Positions 33,088 to 42,014 of a stretch of 64,000 nucleotides of DNA are shown here, piece by piece. This DNA comes from Dorea_D sp963559605 (GTDB taxonomy: Bacteria; Bacillota; Clostridia; Lachnospirales; Lachnospiraceae): NCBI GenBank assembly GCA_963559605.1, contig CAUWLL010000006.1, positions 24,100-88,099 of the forward strand, given 5' to 3'. The translations under genes and the position numbers were made by a program. The notes beneath the pieces were generated by a model. The model did no database searches. It saw only the letters and a program-made list of their open reading frames with translations, and was not told the origin of the DNA. Numbering within the stretch: the stretch's first letter is position 1; every line of letters starts with the position of its first letter.

Positions 33088-34242
33088 ATGACAGAAAAAT
33101 TATTCTATCAAGACAGCCATAGGACAGAGTTTACGGCAAAGGTCTTGTCCTGTGAGCCTTGTAAAGATCAATATAAGATAGTACTTGACCGGACAGTGTT
33201 CTTCCCGGAGGGCGGCGGTCAATATGCGGATACGGGATTTCTGGATACTGTGGAAGTGACGGATGTACATGAGAAAGAGGGGGTTATCTATCACACTGCC
33301 ACAGAGGCGCTTACCGTTGGAACGGAGGTGTTCGGAAGAATTCGCTGGGACGAGCGTTTTGAGAAAATGCAGCAGCATACCGGAGAGCATATTGTGTCCG
33401 GACTTGTGAAGAAAAGGTTCGGTTATCATAACGTTGGCTTCCATCTGGGAAGCGACTATTGTACGATGGATTTTGACGGCCCGATCACGAAAGAAGAATT
33501 AAAAGAGCTTGAGTTTGAGGCAAATTGTGCGGTATGGAAGAATCTGGATATTGAGGTGGATTATCCTTCCAAAGAGGTATTAAAAGATTTGGACTACCGT
33601 AGTAAAATCGAAATCGAAGGTCAGGTCCGTATTGTAACTATACCGGGATATGATATATGTGCCTGTTGTGCGCCGCATGTGAAAAAGACCGGAGAAATCG
33701 GACTGATCAAGCTGGTCAACATGATAAACTATAAGGGTGGCGAGCGGATTACTATGCTGTGCGGTGCGAGAGCGCTTCGGGATTACGATAAGAAAGAGGA
33801 CAATGTGAAAGAGATTTCCGCGCTTTTGTGTGCAAAAGAACCGGAAGTTTCAGAAGCAGTGAAGCATTTGAAGAACGAACAGCAGTCCTTAAAAGGAAAA
33901 AATGCTTTGCTTCAACAGAAATTACTTGCGTTTCAGGCGCAGGATATTGTTATTGATGAAGAAATTACAGTTGTGTTTGATGCAGAGCTTTCCGGCAACG
34001 CGCCAAGAGAGCTTATGAATCTGCTTTTGGACAGAGGTGCGAAAGTCTGCGCGGTGTTTGTGGGAACGGACGAAGCAGGATACCGTTATGTGATTGGAAG
34101 CAGAAGTGAGGACGTGCGTCCGATCTCCAAAAAGCTAAATGAAGCTTTTTCCGGCAGAGGTGGTGGAAAGCCGGAGATGGTACAGGGAACACTGTGTGGT
34201 AAAGCGTCGGAGATAAAAGAAAAGATTGTGCCGAATGTGTAA
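33088..34242 (+). CDS. Alanyl-tRNA editing protein, AlaX-L type with DHHA1 domain
   Basis: 384 residues. The N-terminal half resembles the AlaRS editing module: FFPEGGGQYADTG near 36-48, zinc-binding HTGEHIVS (about 96-103) and CACCAPHVKKTGEIG (about 192-206). A coiled linker and a C-terminal DHHA1 domain ending in SGRGGGKPEMVQG follow. Such free-standing proteins hydrolyse Ser-tRNA-Ala or Gly-tRNA-Ala in trans. This is the long AlaX form; a catalytic AlaRS domain is absent. It ends inside a bidirectional terminator shared with the convergent LysR gene. Confidence 0.92.
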   Translation: MTEKLFYQDSHRTEFTAKVLSCEPCKDQYKIVLDRTVFFPEGGGQYADTGFLDTVEVTDVHEKEGVIYHTATEALTVGTEVFGRIRWDERFEKMQQHTGEHIVSGLVKKRFGYHNVGFHLGSDYCTMDFDGPITKEELKELEFEANCAVWKNLDIEVDYPSKEVLKDLDYRSKIEIEGQVRIVTIPGYDICACCAPHVKKTGEIGLIKLVNMINYKGGERITMLCGARALRDYDKKEDNVKEISALLCAKEPEVSEAVKHLKNEQQSLKGKNALLQQKLLAFQAQDIVIDEEITVVFDAELSGNAPRELMNLLLDRGAKVCAVFVGTDEAGYRYVIGSRSEDVRPISKKLNEAFSGRGGGKPEMVQGTLCGKASEIKEKIVPNV

Positions 34243-34263
34243 TTTGGCACAATCTTTTCTTTT
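34216..34263. terminator. Bidirectional terminator
   Basis: AAAGAAAAGATTGTGCC pairs perfectly with GGCACAATCTTTTCTTT around a 13-base loop, with T-rich arms on both strands. It overlaps the last codons of both convergent genes. Confidence 0.88.
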
Positions 34264-35137
34264 ATTCAAAATAACTCAAAAATTCTTCCATAGCCCCGGA
34301 GACTGGATGGTGGCCGTTATATGCCACTGCCAGCTCTCTGGAAGGTAATTTTTCTTTCATTTCCACGACAAACAGATTGTCTGCATCTCGGTTAAGGCAG
34401 TAGTCCGGGATGAATGCAAGTCCGAGACCGATTTTTGCAAGATCGATGAGCAGATCATTACTGCTAAGTTCTGCTTCTGGTACAAGATCTAGCTGGTGTT
34501 GCTGAAATAAAGAATGCAGGAACTCGCTGGTGGTGCTTTGTTTGTCTAGCATTAAAATGGGATAGTTCAATAATTGTTTGTAAGTCAGTTTTTTGCCTTT
34601 TAATTCTGAAAATGCTTCATTTGCAATAAACACATCCTGGAACGATTGAATCCTTTTTACGGAAGAAATATTTCCGAGGTAGGCATTCGGATAGTTGACA
34701 ACAATTAAATCCACTTGTCCGGTTTTCAGCAGCTCCACACACCGGATAGAAGTAGCATTGGTTACTTTAATGTGTGCGCCGGGGAAGGCTTTGTGAAACT
34801 TCTCTAGATAAGGGACTAAAAAATAGCGGCAAATGGTATCGCTTGCGCCGATGCGAAGTTGACCGCCGCCTGCGGAAGTATCCATAAGCTGTGCTTCACC
34901 CCTGCCGATTAAATTCACGGCAGGTTCTATATGGCGCAGGAGAATCTCTCCCTCCGGGGTGAGCTGTACTTTTTTCGTGCTTCGTATAAATAATGTTTGT
35001 CCGAGTTTTTTTTCCAGAGTTTTGACAGACTGGCTCACAGCCGACTGGGAAATGTAAAGTCTGCCTGCGGCTTCGGAAAAACTGAGCGTAGAAGCTACAT
35101 AATAAAATACTTTATATAATTCATAGTTAATGTCCAT
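34262..35137 (-). CDS. LysR-family transcriptional regulator
   Basis: 291 residues. The N-terminal winged HTH (LYKVFYYVASTLSFSEAAGRLYISQSAVSQSVKTLEKKLG, about 5-44, cited as a region) is typical. It is followed by the substrate-binding effector domain with GQLRIGASDT and the second-lobe FIPDYCL block. A TAAGGAGGA site supports the start. Its neighbours are an AlaX-type gene (convergent) and a membrane protein gene (divergent, 144 bp), neither an obvious target; LysR regulators usually act on the divergent gene. Effector unknown. Confidence 0.92.
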   Translation of the reverse strand: MDINYELYKVFYYVASTLSFSEAAGRLYISQSAVSQSVKTLEKKLGQTLFIRSTKKVQLTPEGEILLRHIEPAVNLIGRGEAQLMDTSAGGGQLRIGASDTICRYFLVPYLEKFHKAFPGAHIKVTNATSIRCVELLKTGQVDLIVVNYPNAYLGNISSVKRIQSFQDVFIANEAFSELKGKKLTYKQLLNYPILMLDKQSTTSEFLHSLFQQHQLDLVPEAELSSNDLLIDLAKIGLGLAFIPDYCLNRDADNLFVVEMKEKLPSRELAVAYNGHHPVSGAMEEFLSYFE

Positions 35138-35281
35138 GATAAGTCCTCCTTATAAAACTAATTCATATTATAAGGCAAAAGGAAGTGAATTACAACTGAT
35201 AATATGGTATAATGAAACTTACGGAGCCAACGGCGACGTGATACAATAGATGTATATGATCAACAGGCGGAGGGAATTAGG

Positions 35282-36016
35282 GTGAAGAGATCGCAGAATG
35301 TATTCGCTGTATGTTCTATGTTTCTTCTGGTTATCGGCATACTGATAACCAGTGTTCAGATCGCTGTTTACGGAGATCCCGGCTATCGGTTTTATCAGAA
35401 GGAATACGAGAAATATAAGGTGACAGAGACTCTGGGCATGGACATAGAGGACGTTATGGATGTTACGGACTATATGATGGATTATCTGATCGGGAAAGAG
35501 GACAAACTTTCGATTGTGACAAATGTGGACGGCAGAGAACAGGATTTTTTTAATGAACAGGACAGACTTCATATGGAAGACGTAAAACATCTGTTTCTGG
35601 GAGGGTTAAAAATCCGAAATATCGTATGGACAGGGGCAGTAATGATATTGCTTATTCTTGTGTTAAAAAAGGCAGAACTTAGGAGACTTTTGTTCCGGGC
35701 TTATTCGGTTGCACTGTGCGTGTTTTTGGGTGTGCTGGCAGTATTGGGAACAGCGTTTTTTATTGATTTTACAGCCTGTTTTACAATTTTTCACAAAATA
35801 TTTTTTACAAACGAACTTTGGCTTTTCGATCCTGCTACCGATTATATGATCCGCATGCTGCCGGAAGGATTTTTCTCGGATATGGCAGCCAGGATCGCAA
35901 CAGTATTTGCAGGGCTTCTGTTTGCTGTATGGGGACTGCTGTTTCTGTGGAAGCTTTTGGGAGAGCGTAAAGTAAATAATCAAAAAAACGATGCGGATAT
36001 ACGGCAGGTTCATTAA
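35282..36016 (+). CDS. TIGR01906 / DUF1461 family integral membrane protein
   Basis: 244 residues from a GTG at 35282 with GGAGGG upstream. One N-terminal helix (about 9-29) is followed by an external stretch with YEKYKVTETLGMDIEDVMDVTDYMMDYL and a HMEDVKHLF motif, then three more helices (about 112-128, 140-160, 205-228). This matches the TIGR01906 lactococcal/clostridial membrane protein family. It is divergent from the LysR gene, which might regulate it. Function unknown in the family as far as I know. Confidence 0.88.
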   Translation: MKRSQNVFAVCSMFLLVIGILITSVQIAVYGDPGYRFYQKEYEKYKVTETLGMDIEDVMDVTDYMMDYLIGKEDKLSIVTNVDGREQDFFNEQDRLHMEDVKHLFLGGLKIRNIVWTGAVMILLILVLKKAELRRLLFRAYSVALCVFLGVLAVLGTAFFIDFTACFTIFHKIFFTNELWLFDPATDYMIRMLPEGFFSDMAARIATVFAGLLFAVWGLLFLWKLLGERKVNNQKNDADIRQVH

Positions 36017-36051
36017 TAAGTTCAAATTATGAAAATATTTATTTATATTAA

Positions 36052-36081
36052 TTGTACTAATGAAGAGAAATGTGTTAAAAT
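36052..36081 (+). promoter_or_regulatory. Probable purL promoter
   Basis: TTGTAC, 18-bp spacer, TAAAAT at 36076-36081, about 43 bp before the purL ATG. No purine or PRPP riboswitch is evident in the short leader. Confidence 0.5.
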
Positions 36082-36124
36082 GTAACCAGCAAATCACAGG
36101 ATTCATAAAATTGGAGGAAGATGT

Positions 36125-39100
36125 ATGAGCAGTGTTAAGCGAGTATACGTAGAAAAAAAATCAGGTTTTGGCGTGCAGGCAGCCGATCTTAAGAGTGAGA
36201 TCAAGAATTATCTTGGGATTCAGGACGTGGCAGATGTTCGTGTGCTGATTCGTTATGACGTGGAAAATGTTTCCGATGAGACGTTTGAAAAAGCATGTAA
36301 CGGTATCTTTTCTGAGCCGCCGGTAGATATACTTTATAGAGAGACTTTTGAGACAGAGGCAAACAGCAGAGTGTTTTCTGTAGAGTTCCTTCCTGGACAA
36401 TTTGATCAGAGAGCAGATTCTGCAGTTCAGTGTATCCAGTTCATTAAAGAGGACGAGCAGCCGGTGATCAAGACTGCGATTACTTATGTGATCGTAGGAA
36501 AAGACGCGCCGATTTCTGACGAAGAATTTGAAGCGGTGAAGAACCACTGCATCAATCCGGTAGATTCCAGAGAGACAGGCATGGAGAAACCGGAAACATT
36601 GGTGACGGTATTTGATGAGCCGGAAGATGTTATTATCTTTGACGGTTTTCAGGACATGGCAGAGGATCAGTTGAAAGAATTATATGATTCGTTAGGACTT
36701 GCCATGACTTTTAAAGATTTCCGGCATATTCAGAATTATTTTAAAGGAGAGGAGCATAGAGACCCTTCCATGACAGAGATCCGTGTGCTGGACACTTACT
36801 GGTCAGATCACTGTCGTCATACGACATTCTCTACAGAGCTTACAGATGTGACATTCGGTGAAGGGGATTACAGAGCGCCTATAGAAGAGACTTATAAACA
36901 GTACCTCGCAGATCACAGTGAGATCTTCAAAGGCAGAGAGGATAAATTTGTCTGTCTGATGGATCTTGCGTTGATGGCAATGCGGAAGCTGAAAAAAGAA
37001 GGAAAATTAGAAGATCAGGAAGAATCAGACGAGATTAACGCATGTAGTATTGTTGTGCCGATTAAAGTAGACGGCGTAGAAGAAGAGTGGTTAGTGAACT
37101 TTAAAAATGAAACACACAACCATCCTACAGAGATTGAGCCGTTTGGCGGAGCCGCTACCTGTCTTGGCGGAGCGATCCGAGATCCGCTTTCCGGACGTAC
37201 TTATGTATATCAGGCAATGCGTGTGACCGGAGCTGCAGATCCGACGGTATCTGTAAAAGATACTATGAAAGGAAAACTGCCACAGAAGAAACTGGTTCGC
37301 GAGGCGGCCCACGGTTACAGTTCTTATGGTAACCAAATCGGACTTGCAACAGGTGCCGTAAAAGAAATTTATCACCCGAATTATGTGGCAAAACGTATGG
37401 AGATAGGCGCGGTTTTAGGAGCAGCGCCGAGACGTGCGGTCATTCGTGAGACTTCCGATCCGGGAGACATTATCATTTTACTTGGAGGACGTACCGGGCG
37501 TGATGGCTGCGGCGGAGCTACCGGTTCTTCCAAGGTGCATACAGAAGAATCTATAGAGACTTGCGGTGCAGAAGTACAGAAAGGAAATCCGCCGACAGAG
37601 CGTAAGATCCAGAGACTCTTTAGAAGAGAGGAAGTAAGTAAATTAATTAAGAAATGTAACGATTTCGGAGCCGGCGGTGTTTCCGTTGCCATCGGAGAAC
37701 TGGCGGATGGATTGAAAGTAGATCTTGACAAAGTGCCGAAGAAATATGCAGGACTGGATGGTACGGAGATTGCCATTTCCGAGTCTCAGGAGCGTATGGC
37801 TGTAGTAGTTGATCCGAAGGATGTTGCCAAGTTCATGGGCTATGCGAAAGAGGAGAATTTGGAAGCTGTGGAAGTTGCAGTTGTAACAGAGTCTCCGCGA
37901 TTAGTGCTTTCCTGGAGAGGAAGAGAGATCGTGAATCTGTCCCGTGCATTTTTGGATACCAACGGTGCGCATCAAGAGACAACTGTAGCAGTGGATATTC
38001 CAAATCGTAAGGATACCATTCTTACAAGAGCAGAAGTAAAAGACGTGAGAGAGCAGTGGCTTTCCGTATTAAAAGACTTAAATGTATGTTCCCAGAAAGG
38101 TCTTGTGGAGATGTTTGACGGTTCCATCGGTGCATCTTCTGTATTCATGCCTCATGGCGGAAAATATCAGATGACAGAGACTCAGGCAATGGTAGCAAAA
38201 CTCCCAGTGCTGACCGGGGACTGCGATACGGTATCCATGATGAGTTATGGTTTTGATCCGTATCTTTCCAGCTGGAGTCCATACCATGGAGCAATCTATG
38301 CGGTGACGGAGTCTGTGGCAAAAATTGTGGCGGCAGGCGGAGACTATAGTAAGATCCGCTTTACTTTCCAAGAGTATTTCCGTCGTATGACAGAAGACCC
38401 GCACAGATGGAGTCAGCCGTTTGCGGCGCTTCTCGGCGCATATAATGCCCAGCTTGGATTTGGTTTGCCATCTATCGGTGGAAAAGACAGTATGTCCGGT
38501 ACCTTTGAGGATATTGATGTACCGCCTACCTTAGTGTCTTTTGCCGTAGATATTGCAACTGAGAAAGATATTATTACACCGGAACTGAAAGAGGCTGGAA
38601 ATAAGTTAGTATGGCTTCGTATCCCGACAGATGAGTATGAGGTTCCGAAATACGAAGAAGTGATGGATCAGTATGGGAAATTTACGGAGGACATCAGAGC
38701 CGGAAGGATCGTATCTGCATATGCCCTTGACAGACACGGCGTCATTTCAGCAGTCAGCAAGATGGCATTCGGTAACCGCATGGGTGTGAAATTAGAGCAT
38801 AATATGGATGCAAGAGATGCATTTGCTCCTGCATTCGGAGATATTATCGCAGAGGTTCCGGCAGATAAGGTCGGAGAGCTTGCTATTACCTATACAGTAA
38901 TCGGTGAAGTGACAGACGATGCCGTATTCTCTTATGGAAATGTAGAGATTGCGCTTTCAGAGGCAGAGGAAGCGTGGAAAGGAACTTTGGAAAAAGTATT
39001 TCCGACTAACTCCGGTGCAGCAGGACAGGAAGAGGTGATCGAGCGGGGAGTATACAACACTTCCGACATCCATATCTGTACGCATAAAATTGCACAGCCG

Positions 39101-39892
39101 ACCGTATTTATTCCGGTATTCCCCGGAACAAACTGCGAGTTCGACAGTAAGAAGGCATTTGAGAGAGCCGGAGCAAAGACAATAGTAAAAGTGTTTAAAA
39201 ATATGAATGCTCAGGACATATTAGATTCTGTAAATGTGTTTGAAAAAGCCATCAGTGAGTCACAGATCATTATGTTCCCGGGAGGATTCTCTGCCGGTGA
39301 CGAGCCGGATGGATCTGCAAAATTCTTTGCAACCGCGTTCCAGAATGCGAAGATGAAAGAAGCTGTAGAGAAACTCTTAAACGAGCGTGACGGACTGGTG
39401 CTTGGCGTATGTAACGGTTTCCAGGCGCTGATTAAATTAGGATTAGTTTCAAACGGTGAGATCACCGGACAGAATGCAGATTCTCCAACACTTACCTATA
39501 ACACTATCGGACGCCACATTTCCAAGATGGTATATACCAAAGTTGTGACGAACAAATCCCCATGGCTTCAGGGTGCAGAGCTTGGCGGCGTATATACTAA
39601 TCCGGCATCTCACGGAGAAGGTCGTTTCGTGGCAAATAAAGAGTGGTTAGATAAACTCTTTGCCAACGGACAGGTGGCAACTCAGTATTGTGATTCGGAA
39701 GGAAATATCACCATGAGCGAAGAATGGAATGTGAACGGTTCTTACTGCGCGATCGAGGGTATTACAAGTCCGGATGGACGTGTGTTCGGTAAAATGGCAC
39801 ATTCCGAGAGACGGGCAAGAAGCGTAGCGAAAAACATCTACGGTGAGCAGGATTTGAAGATTTTTGAGTCAGGTGTGAAATATTTTAAATAA
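36125..39892 (+). CDS. purL: Phosphoribosylformylglycinamidine synthase, single-chain
   Basis: 1255 residues: the large, fused PurL that converts FGAR, glutamine and ATP to FGAM in purine synthesis. From N to C: PurS-like domain, linker, AIRS-type synthetase halves (TYWSDHCRHTTFST, NETHNHPTEIEPFGGAATCLGG, GGRTGRDGCGGATGSS, FGAGGVSVAIGELADG, PSIGGKDSMSGTF) and a class I glutaminase (FPGTNCEFD, FPGGFSAGDEPDGSAKF, nucleophile in LGVCNGFQAL, and SHGEG with the catalytic His/Glu). Many Firmicutes split this into PurS/Q/L; Lachnospiraceae use the fused form. It stands alone with its own promoter and terminator. The GGAGGA site supports ATG 36125. Confidence 0.98.
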   Translation: MSSVKRVYVEKKSGFGVQAADLKSEIKNYLGIQDVADVRVLIRYDVENVSDETFEKACNGIFSEPPVDILYRETFETEANSRVFSVEFLPGQFDQRADSAVQCIQFIKEDEQPVIKTAITYVIVGKDAPISDEEFEAVKNHCINPVDSRETGMEKPETLVTVFDEPEDVIIFDGFQDMAEDQLKELYDSLGLAMTFKDFRHIQNYFKGEEHRDPSMTEIRVLDTYWSDHCRHTTFSTELTDVTFGEGDYRAPIEETYKQYLADHSEIFKGREDKFVCLMDLALMAMRKLKKEGKLEDQEESDEINACSIVVPIKVDGVEEEWLVNFKNETHNHPTEIEPFGGAATCLGGAIRDPLSGRTYVYQAMRVTGAADPTVSVKDTMKGKLPQKKLVREAAHGYSSYGNQIGLATGAVKEIYHPNYVAKRMEIGAVLGAAPRRAVIRETSDPGDIIILLGGRTGRDGCGGATGSSKVHTEESIETCGAEVQKGNPPTERKIQRLFRREEVSKLIKKCNDFGAGGVSVAIGELADGLKVDLDKVPKKYAGLDGTEIAISESQERMAVVVDPKDVAKFMGYAKEENLEAVEVAVVTESPRLVLSWRGREIVNLSRAFLDTNGAHQETTVAVDIPNRKDTILTRAEVKDVREQWLSVLKDLNVCSQKGLVEMFDGSIGASSVFMPHGGKYQMTETQAMVAKLPVLTGDCDTVSMMSYGFDPYLSSWSPYHGAIYAVTESVAKIVAAGGDYSKIRFTFQEYFRRMTEDPHRWSQPFAALLGAYNAQLGFGLPSIGGKDSMSGTFEDIDVPPTLVSFAVDIATEKDIITPELKEAGNKLVWLRIPTDEYEVPKYEEVMDQYGKFTEDIRAGRIVSAYALDRHGVISAVSKMAFGNRMGVKLEHNMDARDAFAPAFGDIIAEVPADKVGELAITYTVIGEVTDDAVFSYGNVEIALSEAEEAWKGTLEKVFPTNSGAAGQEEVIERGVYNTSDIHICTHKIAQPTVFIPVFPGTNCEFDSKKAFERAGAKTIVKVFKNMNAQDILDSVNVFEKAISESQIIMFPGGFSAGDEPDGSAKFFATAFQNAKMKEAVEKLLNERDGLVLGVCNGFQALIKLGLVSNGEITGQNADSPTLTYNTIGRHISKMVYTKVVTNKSPWLQGAELGGVYTNPASHGEGRFVANKEWLDKLFANGQVATQYCDSEGNITMSEEWNVNGSYCAIEGITSPDGRVFGKMAHSERRARSVAKNIYGEQDLKIFESGVKYFK

Positions 39893-39894
39893 TT

Positions 39895-39941
39895 AATTGA
39901 GGACGTAGTAAAGTTCAACTTTGCTACGTCCTCAATTAAAA
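39895..39941 (+). terminator. Intrinsic terminator after purL
   Basis: AATTGAGGACGTAG (39895-39908) pairs with CTACGTCCTCAATT (39924-39937), extended by AAAG/CTTT inner pairs. The T-tail is short, but the stem is long and perfect. Confidence 0.75.
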
Positions 39942-39946
39942 AGTGC

Positions 39947-40047
39947 TTGCAATTTTCGGAAACGGTTACTGCAAGTAAGATAAAATAAATCAACATAAAT
40001 CATGAAAAAATCATGTTACTTGCAAGAGCTGCGAAAGAAAGTTGCAA
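39947..40047 (+). promoter_or_regulatory. cre-like site and repeated TTGCAA motifs upstream of gdhA
   Basis: Positions 39956-39970 match the CcpA cre consensus WTGNAANCGNWNNCW at all but one position. The palindromic hexamer TTGCAA occurs at 39947, 40020 and 40042, with TTACTGCAAGTAA at 39966-39978. These lie 30-130 bp upstream of the -35 box and could be operators for carbon or nitrogen control of gdhA. Confidence 0.45.
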
Positions 40048-40074
40048 AAAATGCGCTTTTTTATCAAAAAAAAC

Positions 40075-40103
40075 TTGTGTTATGAATAAAAATACTTTAC
40101 AAT
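40075..40103 (+). promoter_or_regulatory. Probable gdhA promoter
   Basis: TTGTGT at 40075-40080, 17-bp spacer, TACAAT at 40098-40103, about 44 bp upstream of the ATG at 40147. Confidence 0.6.
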
Positions 40104-40146
40104 ATTAAACAGTGAAAGTAAAAAGCAGCATTAGGAGGTAAAAGTT

Positions 40147-41481
40147 ATGTCATATGTAGATGAAGTTCTGGAAAGAGTGGTAGCGAAGAATCCTGCAGAG
40201 CCGGAGTTCCATCAGGCAGTTAAGGAAGTGCTTGAGTCTTTGCGGGTTGTAGTAGAGGCTAACGAGGAGAAGTTCAGAAAAGATGCCCTCTTAGAGAGAA
40301 TCGTGGAACCGGAGAGACAGTTTAAATTCCGGGTGCCGTGGGTAGATGACAATGGAAACGTTCAGGTGAACACCGGTTACCGTGTACAGTTTAACAGTGC
40401 CATCGGACCATATAAAGGAGGACTGCGTCTCCATCCATCTGTAAATCTTGGAATTATCAAGTTCTTAGGTTTTGAGCAGGTGTTTAAAAATTCCTTGACC
40501 GGACTTCCGATCGGAGGCGGTAAGGGTGGTTCTGATTTTGATCCGAAAGGCAAATCAGACAGAGAAGTTATGGCGTTTTGCCAGAGCTTTATGACAGAGC
40601 TTTGCAAATATATTGGGGCAGATACAGACGTTCCTGCCGGTGATATTGGAACAGGCGCAAGAGAAATCGGTTATCTGTTCGGGCAGTACAAGAGAATCCG
40701 CGGCGTATATGAGGGTGTACTTACAGGAAAGGGATTGAGCTACGGCGGTTCTCTTGCAAGAAAAGAGGCTACGGGCTACGGACTTCTGTATTTCACAGAG
40801 GAGATGCTTAAAATAAACGGTCAGGAGCTGGCAGGAAAGACAGTTGCAGTTTCCGGTTCCGGAAATGTGGCGATCTATGCCACAGAGAAAGCGCAGCAAT
40901 TAGGCGCTAAAGTTGTGACTGTCAGTGATTCTAACGGATGGGTATACGATCCGGAGGGAATTGACGTTGAGGCATTAAAAGAAATCAAAGAAGTAAAGCG
41001 TGCAAGACTTACCGAGTATAAGAATTATCGTCCGAATTCTGAGTACCATGAAGGACGCGGCGTATGGACGGCGAAAGTAGATATTGCGCTGCCATGTGCA
41101 ACACAGAATGAGCTTTTATTAGAGGATGCAAAAACACTTGTGGCTAATGGCTGTAAAGTTGTGGCAGAAGGTGCCAACATGCCTACAACAATGGAAGCTA
41201 CCGAATATCTTCAGGCAAATGGCGTAATGTTTGCTCCGGGTAAGGCTTCTAACGCTGGCGGCGTTGCTACATCTGCTCTTGAGATGTCGCAGAACAGCGA
41301 GCGCTTAAGCTGGTCTTTTGAGGAAGTAGACAGCAAGCTTAAAGGAATTATGGTAAATATCTGCCACAATGTAGATGCTGCGGCAAAACGCTATGGCATG
41401 GAAGGAAACTATGTGGCAGGAGCAAATATTGCAGGATTTGAGAAAGTCGTAGATGCAATGACTGCTCAGGGAATCGTGTAG
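40147..41481 (+). CDS. gdhA: Glutamate dehydrogenase (NADP-type, hexameric)
   Basis: 444 residues, interconverting 2-oxoglutarate plus ammonia and glutamate. It is the about 450-residue hexameric class: RVPWVDDNGNVQVNTGYRVQ, substrate-binding GPYKGGLRLHPSVN, catalytic Lys in LPIGGGKGGSDFDPKG, DVPAGDIGTGAREIGYLFGQY, and Rossmann motif VAVSGSGNVAIYATEKA. The chain is complete and starts with a clear AGGAGG site. It is monocistronic, with a promoter, possible cre/TTGCAA operators and a strong terminator. Cofactor preference is assigned from similarity only. Confidence 0.97.
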   Translation: MSYVDEVLERVVAKNPAEPEFHQAVKEVLESLRVVVEANEEKFRKDALLERIVEPERQFKFRVPWVDDNGNVQVNTGYRVQFNSAIGPYKGGLRLHPSVNLGIIKFLGFEQVFKNSLTGLPIGGGKGGSDFDPKGKSDREVMAFCQSFMTELCKYIGADTDVPAGDIGTGAREIGYLFGQYKRIRGVYEGVLTGKGLSYGGSLARKEATGYGLLYFTEEMLKINGQELAGKTVAVSGSGNVAIYATEKAQQLGAKVVTVSDSNGWVYDPEGIDVEALKEIKEVKRARLTEYKNYRPNSEYHEGRGVWTAKVDIALPCATQNELLLEDAKTLVANGCKVVAEGANMPTTMEATEYLQANGVMFAPGKASNAGGVATSALEMSQNSERLSWSFEEVDSKLKGIMVNICHNVDAAAKRYGMEGNYVAGANIAGFEKVVDAMTAQGIV

Positions 41482-41527
41482 GGATATTATAAAGAGGATA
41501 ATGCTTAAAACTACTATATAAAAGGAG

Positions 41528-41570
41528 GTTCCCTGCTGTGTAAAGGTTTACACGGCAGGGAACGCTTTTT
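41528..41570 (+). terminator. Intrinsic terminator after gdhA
   Basis: GTTCCCTGCTGTGTAA pairs with TTACACGGCAGGGAAC (one wobble) and is followed by CTTTTTTCT. A second imperfect hairpin (TCTGTAATAGGAA with TTCCTGTTACAGA) follows at about 41571-41609. Confidence 0.88.
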
Positions 41571-41624
41571 TCTGTAATAGGAATATTAAGAGCGATTTCC
41601 TGTTACAGAATAAAATTACAAAAC

Positions 41625-41651
41625 AAAAAAAGCTTGTAAACACAAGCTTCT
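41625..41651 (-). terminator. Terminator of the tRNA operon
   Basis: On the minus strand AAGCTTGT, GTTT, ACAAGCTT and a run of T residues follow tRNA-Met after a few bases. Confidence 0.85.
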
Positions 41652-41655
41652 TAAG

Positions 41656-41729
41656 TAGCGGGAACTGGATTTGAACCAGCGACACCACGGGTATGAACCG
41701 TGTGCTCTAGCCAACTGAGCTATCCCGCC
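41656..41729 (-). tRNA. tRNA-Met (CAU anticodon)
   Basis: A 74-nt cloverleaf: acceptor GGCGGGA/TCCCGCT with discriminator A; D-arm GCTC..GAGC; anticodon stem CACGG/CCGTG with loop TTCATAC (anticodon CAT); T-arm with TTCAAAT. CCA is not encoded. CAT could also mean initiator or lysidine-modified Ile tRNA; the D-arm and lack of the initiator C1-A72 feature favour elongator Met. Confidence 0.93.
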
Positions 41730-41762
41730 ATATATGGCTACGACTTATAAATCAGTCGTAAA

Positions 41763-41835
41763 TGGGACCAATAGGGCTCGAACCTATGACCCCCTGCTTG
41801 TAAGGCAGGTGCTCTCCCAGCTGAGCTATGATCCC
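41763..41835 (-). tRNA. tRNA-Val (UAC anticodon)
   Basis: A 73-nt cloverleaf: acceptor GGGATCA with TGGTCCC and discriminator A; D-arm GCTC..GAGC; anticodon stem CCTGC/GCAGG with loop CTTACAA (anticodon TAC); T-loop TTCGAGC. CCA is not encoded. It is transcribed before tRNA-Met, 33 bp away, from a shared promoter. Confidence 0.95.
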
Positions 41836-41870
41836 ATATTGTTGAATCCGTATCCCGAACTCGCTTTGCT

Positions 41871-41900
41871 ATTATACTATTATTTTTGACAAAATGTCAA
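41871..41900 (-). promoter_or_regulatory. tRNA operon promoter
   Basis: On the minus strand TTGACA (41895-41900), 18-bp spacer and TATAAT (41871-41876), 36 bp before tRNA-Val. Both boxes are consensus. Confidence 0.85.
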
Positions 41901-42014
41901 CACTTTTTTGAAAAAAAATTCAAGTTTTTTTTGAGAAGTCAAAATACCTGTTTTTGTTTGTCTTTACAAGGGCAAATTGTTTTCGTATACTGGAAAGCAA
42001 AAGGAGATGGTAAT

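Noticed and set aside
41571..41609. Second gdhA hairpin as a separate regulatory RNA
   Set aside because: An imperfect hairpin without T-run, sandwiched between two good terminators; more simply a secondary terminator element.
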